DNA of 33,326 bases from Mycolicibacterium sp. (lineage in GTDB: Bacteria; Actinomycetota; Actinomycetes; Mycobacteriales; Mycobacteriaceae): assembly GCF_017853185.1 (NCBI RefSeq), contig NZ_JAFMJZ010000019.1, positions 1-33,326 on the forward strand. The letters run 5' to 3'. Below, one piece after another: positions 1-6,809 of this stretch. The notes below the pieces were generated by a model. It had not been told where the DNA came from. It did not search any database and saw nothing but the letters and a program-made list of their open reading frames with translations. The stretch's first letter is position 1; every line of letters starts with the position of its first letter. The position numbers were made by a program, and so were the translations under genes.

Positions 1-738
1 GCCGGGATCCGCGACATCCTGGTGATCGCCACGCCCGAGGACAGTGCCGGCTTCGCCCGGCTGCTCGGTGACGGTTCGCAATTCGGGGTCAGCATCACCC
101 ATGCCGTTCAGCACAGTCCGAACGGACTGGCGGAGGCCTTCATCATCGGGGCCGATCACATCGGCTCCGGACCGGTCGCCCTGATCCTCGGCGACAACAT
201 CTTCTACGGGCCCGGTGTCGGCACGAACCTCAAGCGGTTCAACAACATTGACGGCGGAGCGATCTTCGCCTACTGGGTGGCAGATCCGTCGTCCTACGGC
301 GTGGTGGAGTTCTCCGCCGACGGAACGGCGCTCGCGGTGGAGGAGAAGCCGGCCAAGCCGGCGTCCAACTATGCGGTGCCCGGCCTGTACTTCTACGACA
401 AGGAGGTCGTCGAGATCGCCCGATCGCTGCGGCCCAGCGCGCGCGGGGAACTGGAGATCACCGACATCAACCGCAGCTACCTCGAGCGCGGCCGGCTGCT
501 CGTCGAGGTGCTGCCGCGCGGCACCGCGTGGCTGGACACCGGAACCTGCGACTCCCTTCTGGAGGCAGGCAATTTCGTGCGCACCATCGAGGCGCGACAG
601 GGCCTGAAGGTTTCCTGCCCGGAGGAGATCGCCTGGCGGATGGGATTCATCGACGACGACCAGTTGGCCGCGCGTGCGCAGACCCAACTCAACTCTGGCT
701 ATGGCCAGTATCTGCTGGAGTTGTTGGAGCGGCGCTGA
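1..738 (+). CDS. rmlA: Glucose-1-phosphate thymidylyltransferase (3' part)
   Basis: This enzyme makes dTDP-glucose from glucose-1-phosphate and dTTP, the first step of dTDP-rhamnose synthesis for the mycobacterial cell-wall linker. The reading frame is open from base 1, so the 5' end lies outside the window. 245 residues are visible, against about 290 in the family, so roughly 45 N-terminal residues with the nucleotide-binding signature are missing. Visible family motifs are GLAEAFIIG, GDNIFYG, the sugar-binding VEEKP, the stretch RGELEITDIN and the C-terminal GTAWLDTGT. It ends at TGA 736-738 and converges with the next gene, whose last 50 bases overlap it. In M. tuberculosis rmlA lies near the aspC-like gene, as here. 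The family call is secure. Confidence 0.95.
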   Translation, partial: AGIRDILVIATPEDSAGFARLLGDGSQFGVSITHAVQHSPNGLAEAFIIGADHIGSGPVALILGDNIFYGPGVGTNLKRFNNIDGGAIFAYWVADPSSYGVVEFSADGTALAVEEKPAKPASNYAVPGLYFYDKEVVEIARSLRPSARGELEITDINRSYLERGRLLVEVLPRGTAWLDTGTCDSLLEAGNFVRTIEARQGLKVSCPEEIAWRMGFIDDDQLAARAQTQLNSGYGQYLLELLERR

Positions 739-1960
739 CGTTCGGTGTTGCCAGCACTGCGGCGAGTGCGGTGGTCAGCGGCACGGCCAGTGCCAACGCG
801 ATGCCGCCGACCGCTGAGCGTGCGATCTCTATCGCGACCCCCTCGCTGGTCAGTACGTCCATCAGCGAACGGTTCGCGACACTGAACAACAACAGCAGGG
901 GAAGGGAACTTCCGGCGTAGGCGAGCACCAGGGTGTAGACGGTGCTGGCTATGTGGTCACTGCCCACCCTCATGCCGCGCAGGAAGATCTCCCGACGGCT
1001 GCCGTGGCCGACGTGGGCCAGTTCGAACACCGCGGAGGCCTGGGTGATCGTGACGTCGTTGAGCACGCCGAGCGAACCGATGATGAAACCGGCCAGCAAC
1101 AGGCCCTTGATCGAGACGTTCCCCATGTAGGCGGCGACCTCGTTGTTGTGGTCCTCGGACAGCCCGGTCAGATGGGTGAGTTCGATTGCGCCCCAGGATA
1201 AGAACGCCGACAGCAGCATGGCGGTCAAGGTGCCCAGCAGCGCCGCGCTCGTTCGAAGACTGATGCCGTGGGCCAGGTAGATGACGGCGAAGAGGATCGC
1301 CGCGGAGGCGACCAATGCCGCCGGTAGCGCAGGGGCGCCGTCTCGCAACGCCGGAAGTAGGAAGACGACCAGCACAGCGAAGGCGACGACGATGCCGGCC
1401 AGTGCGCGCAGTCCGCGCCAGCGCGCGACCGCCACGATGACGATCGCGAACAGCGCTGCCAGCAGCGCCAGCGACCAACCGCGCTCATAGTCGTAGAAGC
1501 CATAGCTGGTGACGCCCTGCGCATCGACCTGCCGGAAGATCCGGATCGTCTCACCTGCCATCAGTTCCGGGTTGCCGGGGCTGCGAGAGAACTCGATCAG
1601 GGTGTCGGCGCCGCTGTTGGGTCCGGTGTCGATGCGCACCATCGACTGCACGCAGGTGCCGCTGCCGGCCACTCCCGGCGCAGGGCTGCCGGTGAGTACT
1701 TGGCCGGCTGACGGGCTGCCGCAGTCGGCCAGGGCCGTGGACTGCACCTGGCCGCGCACCGTGCTGACGGCCCCGCCTGCTGCGTTCTGGAATGGCAGCG
1801 GAATCTCGGCTTTGTGACCGGAGGGCCACAGCAGCACGGCTCCGACCACCATCGCCAGACCGATCACAAACAGGGCCGCGACGACGGCCCGCGCCACCAG
1901 TGGACTCAGCGGCGCCGGCCCCCCTGCGTGCGACTGGGCGTGCGAATGTGAGTGCGGCAC
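689..1960 (-). CDS. YibE/F family polytopic membrane protein
   Basis: This 423-residue membrane protein has one TM near residues 24-45, an outer region of about 110 residues with two cysteines (C80, C103), and about seven further TMs from residue 162 to 403. The family signature GSLGVLNDVTITQASAV is at about 296-311. YibE/F proteins are widespread in Actinobacteria and Firmicutes and their function is not established; a transport role is only a guess. The N-terminus is histidine-rich (HSHSHAQSH), which could bind metal. The GTG start at 1960 is only 6 nt after the aminotransferase TAA, so the two genes are very likely co-transcribed. The C-terminus reads 50 nt into the 3' end of rmlA on the opposite strand. 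Confidence 0.88.
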   Translation of the reverse strand: MPHSHSHAQSHAGGPAPLSPLVARAVVAALFVIGLAMVVGAVLLWPSGHKAEIPLPFQNAAGGAVSTVRGQVQSTALADCGSPSAGQVLTGSPAPGVAGSGTCVQSMVRIDTGPNSGADTLIEFSRSPGNPELMAGETIRIFRQVDAQGVTSYGFYDYERGWSLALLAALFAIVIVAVARWRGLRALAGIVVAFAVLVVFLLPALRDGAPALPAALVASAAILFAVIYLAHGISLRTSAALLGTLTAMLLSAFLSWGAIELTHLTGLSEDHNNEVAAYMGNVSIKGLLLAGFIIGSLGVLNDVTITQASAVFELAHVGHGSRREIFLRGMRVGSDHIASTVYTLVLAYAGSSLPLLLLFSVANRSLMDVLTSEGVAIEIARSAVGGIALALAVPLTTALAAVLATPNVSAAPTTPADTGHSQS

Positions 1961-1966
1961 CGGTGA

Positions 1967-3232
1967 TTACTGGCGGTAGCCGGCCAGGAAGTTGCCGAGC
2001 CGGTCGATGGCGTTGGACAGGTCCCGCGCCCACGGCAGCGTCACGATCCGCAAGTGGTCGGTCGTCGGCCAGTTGAAACCGGTGCCCTGGGTGAGCAGGA
2101 TCTTCTCCTCGAGCAGCAGGTCGAGCACCAGCTTCTCGTCATCGACGATGTCGTGCACCTCGGGGTCCAGCCGTGGGAACGCATACAGCGCACCCTGGGG
2201 TTTGACGCAGGAGACGCCCGGAATCTCGTTGAGTTTGGACCAGGCGACATCGCGCTGTTCGCGCAGCCGACCGCCGGGCAGGACCAGATCGTCGATGCTC
2301 TGGTGTCCGCCGAGTGCGACCTGAATCGCATGCTGCGCAGGGACATTCGGGCACAGCCGCATGTTGGCCAGCAGACTGATGCCCTCGATGAAGCTCGTCG
2401 CGTTCTCGGTCGGTCCGGTGATCACCAGCCAGCCGGAGCGGTAGCCGGCCACCCGGTAGGCCTTCGACAGGCCGTTAAAAGTCAGGCACAGAACGTCGGG
2501 CGCGACTGTCGCCAGGCTGACATGCTCGGCGTCGTCGTAGAGGATCTTGTCGTAGATCTCGTCGGCCAGCAGCAGCAGTTCGTGTTTACGGGCCAGCTCG
2601 GCCATCTGCCGCAACGTCTCCCGGCTGTACACCGCGCCGGTGGGGTTGTTCGGGTTGATCACCACCATTGCCTTGGTCTTGGGGGTGATCTTCGACTCCA
2701 GGTCGGCCAGATCGGGCTGCCAGTCGTTGGTCTCGTCGCACAGGTAGTGCACCGGCGTTCCGCCGGCCAGTGCCGTCGCCGCCGTCCACAGCGGATAGTC
2801 GGGGGCGGGGATGAGCACCTGATCGCCGTTGTCGAGCAATGCCTGCAGGGTCATCGTGATCAGTTCCGAGACGCCGTTGCCCAGGAACACCGAGTCGACG
2901 TCGAACCGGGGGAAGCCGTCGACGAGTTCGTATCGGGTGACCACTGCGCGGCGTGCGGACAGGATTCCCTTGGAGTCGGAGTAACCCTGCGCGGTGGGCA
3001 GTGCCTGGATCATGTCGCGCATGATCACGTCCGGCGCCTCGAAGCCGAAGGGTGCGGGGTTGCCGATGTTGAGCTTGAGGATCCGGTGCCCCTCGGCCTC
3101 CAGGCGCGAGGCGTGATCGTGCACCGGCCCACGGATCTCGTAGAGGACGTCCTGCAGTTTGGTCGACTGCGCGAACGTGCGCGGCCGCCGGTGCTGGCTG
3201 GTGCCCTGCCACGGCAGCTGGTTTGTACTCAC
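1967..3232 (-). CDS. aspC: PLP-dependent aminotransferase, aspartate/alanine type (aspC/alaA-like)
   Basis: This class I/II aminotransferase probably moves amino groups between alanine or aspartate and 2-oxoglutarate in the cytoplasm. Numbered from the GTG start: NPNNPTG is at 193-199, the cofactor-contacting DEIYDK at about 224-229, and the Schiff-base lysine in the motif SKAYRVAGYRSGW at K257. With 421 residues it has full family length. The frame extends to a TTG at 3259, but GTG 3232 is preferred because GGGAG lies 10 nt upstream and the extra nine residues are basic and unlike the family. By order it matches M. tuberculosis Rv0337c, named aspC, although the motifs are closer to alanine aminotransferase AlaA. 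Substrate is inferred. It heads an operon with the YibE/F gene. Confidence 0.9.
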   Translation of the reverse strand: MSTNQLPWQGTSQHRRPRTFAQSTKLQDVLYEIRGPVHDHASRLEAEGHRILKLNIGNPAPFGFEAPDVIMRDMIQALPTAQGYSDSKGILSARRAVVTRYELVDGFPRFDVDSVFLGNGVSELITMTLQALLDNGDQVLIPAPDYPLWTAATALAGGTPVHYLCDETNDWQPDLADLESKITPKTKAMVVINPNNPTGAVYSRETLRQMAELARKHELLLLADEIYDKILYDDAEHVSLATVAPDVLCLTFNGLSKAYRVAGYRSGWLVITGPTENATSFIEGISLLANMRLCPNVPAQHAIQVALGGHQSIDDLVLPGGRLREQRDVAWSKLNEIPGVSCVKPQGALYAFPRLDPEVHDIVDDEKLVLDLLLEEKILLTQGTGFNWPTTDHLRIVTLPWARDLSNAIDRLGNFLAGYRQ

Positions 3233-3358
3233 GCCCTTGATTCTCCCACGACGGTGCAAACCTTTTTCCAGTCACAACTCGCACTCGGTTTCGAAACATG
3301 CTGGCTACGGCGTCAATTCCGGCCCAAAAACCCTGTTAGCTTGCCTCCATCAGTTCAC

Positions 3359-3364
3359 AGGAGG
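3359..3364 (+). promoter_or_regulatory. Strong Shine-Dalgarno site deciding the start at 3375
   Basis: AGGAGG ends 10 nt before ATG 3375. It fixes the start of the small secreted protein at that ATG rather than at the longer in-frame extension to 3159. A possible -10 box, TAGCTT, lies at 3337-3342, but no convincing -35 box is visible. Confidence 0.75.
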
Positions 3365-3374
3365 CTTACAGACA

Positions 3375-3785
3375 ATGAACCGAGCAATCACGCGCGCACT
3401 GGTGGGCGCCGCCCTGGCTGCGGGTACCGCGATCGGATCCGCCGGGTTGGCCCATGCCGATCTCAGTGGCAAGTACTCCGTCGCCGGCGGTTCGGACCAG
3501 TTCTACGTGACCGCGACGGCCAACTGCGCCACCGAGGGCTGCACCGCCAGCCTGGTCAGCAACCGAGGGTGGACTGCTGTGGCGACCCTGCACAACAACA
3601 TCTGGACCTACAACGTGGTCAAGCCGCAGGGCGCCATCTGTGCCGACGGCAACTTCGCCGACATCGTCATCCGCTACGCGATCGACAACAACACCATGGC
3701 CGGCATCGCCACCGCCGACTCCAACGGTGAGTGCCCGGGCGGCCAGGTCACCCAGGCGCCGATCCAACTGACCAAGGTCGGCTAG
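3375..3785 (+). CDS. Small secreted four-cysteine protein, unknown function
   Basis: This 136-residue protein begins with a Sec signal peptide: a basic MNRAITR head, an Ala/Gly-rich core and a likely cut after A-H-A at about residue 28. The mature part of about 108 residues is rich in Gly, Ala, Asn and Thr and has four cysteines (C51, C56, C89, C120), consistent with two disulfides outside the membrane. I recognise no enzymatic motif. Similar small signal-peptide proteins of about 110-140 residues are common in mycobacteria and mostly uncharacterised. It has its own ribosome-binding site, is divergent from the aminotransferase, and its stop is 7 nt from the stop of the convergent Fe-S gene. 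Confidence 0.85.
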   Translation: MNRAITRALVGAALAAGTAIGSAGLAHADLSGKYSVAGGSDQFYVTATANCATEGCTASLVSNRGWTAVATLHNNIWTYNVVKPQGAICADGNFADIVIRYAIDNNTMAGIATADSNGECPGGQVTQAPIQLTKVG

Positions 3786-3792
3786 AACTCTC

Positions 3793-4450
3793 CTACGTGC
3801 GCTTGCCCGGCGGGCGTGCGCCCTTGGCCATGCCCAGACCCTTGACCGGGACGGACTCGGTGGGGGCTTGGGGCTCCGGCTCCAGTTTCAGCTCCAACTC
3901 CAGCTCCGGCTCAGCGGTGGACGCGGCCTCAGCTGCGGGCTGCGGGGCCGACTCGGCGGCTGCAGGGGCTGCAGGAGCCGCAGGAGCCTTCTTGGCACCC
4001 GGACGGCGGGCACCGGCGGCCATCCCCAGACCCTTGACGGGGACCGCCGGCTCGGCCGATACAACCGGCTCAGCCGGAGCGGCCGCCTGGGCCGGAGCTG
4101 CGGCGGCCGGTGCGGCCTCAGCAGCCGGTGCGGCCTTCTTCGCACCGGGGCGCTTGGCCCCGGCCGCCATACCCAGACCCTTGGCTGCCACCGCAGGCGC
4201 AGCAGGCGTTTCCGCCGCCGGAGCAGGCGGTGCGGCCGCCGGTGCCGCTTCGGCAGCGGGAGCCGCGGCGCTCTTCGCGCCGGGGCGCTTGGCGCCGGCC
4301 GCGATGCCCAGGCCCTTGGCAGGTGCAGCCGGTGCGGCAGGAGCAGCCGGTGCCGCCGCGACGGGCTCGGGTTCCGGTGCGGCAGCGGGCTCGACCTTGG
4401 GAGCAGCCGGCTTGACCGCCGGTGCGGCGGCCGCGGCCAGCTTGGCGGCG
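3793..4450 (-). repeat. Ala/Pro tail with four KGLGxAxGAxRPG repeats
   Basis: The 3' end of the Fe-S reductase gene encodes about 220 low-complexity residues (A, P, E) with four near-identical basic units: KGLGIAAGAKRPGAK at about 790-804, KGLGMAAGAKRPGAK at 835-849, KGLGMAAGARRPGAK at 884-898, and the degenerate KGLGMAKGARPPGKR at 948-962, which forms the extreme C-terminus. Spacing is 45, 49 and 64 residues. The repeats are visible in the DNA as near-direct copies, so copy number may vary between strains. Confidence 0.85.
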
Positions 4451-6684
4451 GTGCCCTTCTCCGGCAGCGTCAGCGTGTCGCGGTTCAGCGAACCCAGCAG
4501 CAGCTGAGCCACGTCGACCACCTCGACCTCTTCGGCCTTGCCTCGATCGCCGACACCGTCGGTGAGCATGACGCGGCAGAACGGGCAGCCGGTCGCGATC
4601 GTCGTGGCATCGAGGGTCAGTGCCTCGTCGACGCGGTTGTGGTTGATGCGTTCGCCGAGGTGCTCTTCCATCCACATCCGGGCACCGCCGGCGCCGCAGC
4701 AGAAGCCGCGCTCGGCGTGCCGCGGCATCTCGGTCAGGGTCGCACCGGATGCACTGATGAGCTCGCGGGGCGCCTCGTAGACCTTGTTGTGCCGACCGAG
4801 GTAGCACGGATCGTGGTAGGTGAGAGTGCCGTTGGCGCCCGCACTCTGGACCGGGACCAGCTTCTTGTCGCGCACCAGACGGTTGAGCAGCTGGGTGTGG
4901 TGCAGCACCGAGTAGTCGCCGCCGACCTGCGGGTACTCCCGGCCCAGGGTGTTGAAGCAGTGCGGGCAGGTGACGACGACCTTGCGGTCCACCTTCTGCA
5001 CGCCGTCGAACAGATCGTTGAGGGTCTCGACGTTCTGAGATGCCAACTGCTGGAACAGGAATTCATTACCGGAGCGGCGTGCGGAATCGCCGGTGCAGGT
5101 CTCGCCATCACCGAGGACGAGGAACTTCACCCCGGCCGCGGCGAGCAGTTCGGCGACCGCCTTGGTGGTCTTCTTGGCACGATCGTCCAGCGAGCCGGCG
5201 CAGCCGACCCAGAACAGGTACTCGAAGCCGGCGAAGGAGTCGACGTCCTTGCCGTAGACCGGCACATCGAAGCTGACCTCGTCGATCCAGGTGGTCCGCT
5301 CCTTGGCGTTCTGGCCCCACGGGTTGCCCTTGGTCTCCAGGTTCTTGTAGAGGCCGGCGAGTTCACTCGGGAACTCCGACTCCATCATCACCTGATAGCG
5401 GCGCATGTCGACGATGTGGTCGATGTGCTCGATGTCCACCGGGCACTGCTCGACGCAGGCGCCGCAGGTGGTGCACGACCACAGCACGTCGGGGTCGATC
5501 ACACCGAGTGCGGCGGCGTCACCGACCAGGGGCCGGGTGGCCTGCAGTGGCGAATCGGCGGGCACCCGACCGAAGCCGGACTCCGGCACGGAGTGCTCGT
5601 CGTGACCGATCTCCAGACCGCCCTCCTTGTCGGTGAGGGTGTCGGTGGCAGTGTCCTTGTCGCCGAAGATGTAGGGCGCCTTGGCGAACAGGTGGTCGCG
5701 CAGGTCCATGATGACGAGCTTGGGGGACAACGGCTTTGCGGTGTTCCACGCCGGGCACTGCGACTGGCAACGGCCGCACTCGGTGCACGTGGTGAAGTCG
5801 AGGTAGCCCTTCCAGGTGAAGTCCTCGATCTTGCCGCGGCCGAACACCGAGTCCTCGGCGGGATCCTCGAAGTTGATGTATTCGCCCTTGGACTCCATCG
5901 GCAGCAGCGGTCCCAACGCATTGGGCAGTCGCTTGAACGTGACGTTGACCGGGGCCAGGCCGATGTGAAGGTGCTTGGAGTGCAACACGATCAGCAGGAA
6001 CACCAGCATGACGCCGATGTGCAGCAGCAGGGCGACGGTCTCGATGATCTCGTTCGCGTTGTGGCCCAACGGCTCCAGCAGAGCGCCGATCGCGTGGGAG
6101 AAGAATGCGGACTTGCCGTAGGGCAGGTTGCCGTTGGCCACCGCCGCACCGCGGAACAGCGCGTAGGTCCAGATGACGTTGAAGATCATGATGAGGATCA
6201 GCCAGGCGCCGCCGGTGTGCGAGCCGTAGAACCGCGATCCGCGACCGTATTCCTTGGGTTCTGAACGAAGGCGGATGATCGCGAACGTGATGATGCCGAG
6301 CAGCACCGCGACGGCGAAGAAGTCCTGCAGGAAGCCGAGAACTCCCCACTTGCCGATCACCGGGATGGCGAACTTGGGGTTGAACAGCACCCCGTAGGCC
6401 TCCAGGTAGACCGAGGCCAGGACGAAGAAGCCCCACATGGTGAAGAAGTGCGCGATGCCGGGGATCGACCAGCGCAGCAGCCGGGTCTGGCCGAACACCT
6501 CTTTGATCTGGTTGCCGATCCGCTCGCCGAGGTGGTTCTTGCGGCCACGTTCGTCGGCGGTCGGCTGGCCCGAGCTGATCAGCTTGGTCAGCCACAGCAC
6601 CCGCTTGACGGCGAGAACGCCGACGATCGCCGTCATGGCGAGGCCGATGACCAACCTGATGAGCGTCTGGGTATCCACGTACAT
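3793..6684 (-). CDS. Membrane-bound heterodisulfide-reductase-like Fe-S oxidoreductase
   Basis: This 963-residue protein fuses a membrane cytochrome-b/NarI-like part to Fe-S and Cys-rich domains. TMs lie at about 8-27, 77-100, 117-137, 158-180 and 213-236. Two 4Fe-4S sets follow: C300/C303/C306/C310 and C404/C407/C410/C414. Two CCG-type domains come next (C530, C573/C576; C627, C662/C663, C700/C703). Such proteins pass electrons between the membrane quinone pool and a soluble partner. By position and architecture it matches M. tuberculosis Rv0338c, annotated as an iron-sulfur-binding reductase; its substrate is unknown. Residues from 745 on are an Ala/Pro-rich tail with four repeats of a basic motif. 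ATG 6684 is chosen over TTG 6714; GTG 6678 has better spacing from the purine-rich GAGAGAGGGA and is an alternative. Confidence 0.92.
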   Translation of the reverse strand: MYVDTQTLIRLVIGLAMTAIVGVLAVKRVLWLTKLISSGQPTADERGRKNHLGERIGNQIKEVFGQTRLLRWSIPGIAHFFTMWGFFVLASVYLEAYGVLFNPKFAIPVIGKWGVLGFLQDFFAVAVLLGIITFAIIRLRSEPKEYGRGSRFYGSHTGGAWLILIMIFNVIWTYALFRGAAVANGNLPYGKSAFFSHAIGALLEPLGHNANEIIETVALLLHIGVMLVFLLIVLHSKHLHIGLAPVNVTFKRLPNALGPLLPMESKGEYINFEDPAEDSVFGRGKIEDFTWKGYLDFTTCTECGRCQSQCPAWNTAKPLSPKLVIMDLRDHLFAKAPYIFGDKDTATDTLTDKEGGLEIGHDEHSVPESGFGRVPADSPLQATRPLVGDAAALGVIDPDVLWSCTTCGACVEQCPVDIEHIDHIVDMRRYQVMMESEFPSELAGLYKNLETKGNPWGQNAKERTTWIDEVSFDVPVYGKDVDSFAGFEYLFWVGCAGSLDDRAKKTTKAVAELLAAAGVKFLVLGDGETCTGDSARRSGNEFLFQQLASQNVETLNDLFDGVQKVDRKVVVTCPHCFNTLGREYPQVGGDYSVLHHTQLLNRLVRDKKLVPVQSAGANGTLTYHDPCYLGRHNKVYEAPRELISASGATLTEMPRHAERGFCCGAGGARMWMEEHLGERINHNRVDEALTLDATTIATGCPFCRVMLTDGVGDRGKAEEVEVVDVAQLLLGSLNRDTLTLPEKGTAAKLAAAAAPAVKPAAPKVEPAAAPEPEPVAAAPAAPAAPAAPAKGLGIAAGAKRPGAKSAAAPAAEAAPAAAPPAPAAETPAAPAVAAKGLGMAAGAKRPGAKKAAPAAEAAPAAAAPAQAAAPAEPVVSAEPAVPVKGLGMAAGARRPGAKKAPAAPAAPAAAESAPQPAAEAASTAEPELELELKLEPEPQAPTESVPVKGLGMAKGARPPGKRT

Positions 6685-6726
6685 TCCCTCTCTCGTCTGG
6701 CCACCGACCGGCAACCGGACTGTTGC

Positions 6727-6738
6727 TACCCGCGGGTA
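6727..6738. promoter_or_regulatory. Perfect 12-bp palindrome upstream of the Fe-S reductase
   Basis: TACCCGCGGGTA is a perfect palindrome 43-54 bases upstream of ATG 6684, in the 125-bp gap before the Fe-S reductase gene. Size and position fit a dimeric repressor or activator site. I cannot assign a regulator, and in GC-rich DNA a 12-mer palindrome may be chance. The rest of this gap shows no clear promoter or terminator. Confidence 0.4.
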
Positions 6739-6809
6739 ACTTGCGCATGCCTGCTGTTCATAGTGGCATCCGACGGGTCCGCCGCTCTAGATAGGCTGCC
6801 CTAACTTCG

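Noticed and set aside
2054..3730. 558-aa plus-strand frame opposite the aminotransferase
   Set aside because: GC-rich shadow of a real gene; no domain pattern and no ribosome-binding site.
3159..3785. Longer 208-aa version of the small secreted protein
   Set aside because: The extension overlaps the divergent aminotransferase and would bury the signal peptide; AGGAGG at 3359 favours ATG 3375.
3868..6264. 798-aa plus-strand frame opposite the Fe-S reductase
   Set aside because: The minus-strand frame has conserved Cys motifs and TMs; the antisense product is Arg/Gly-rich with no family pattern.
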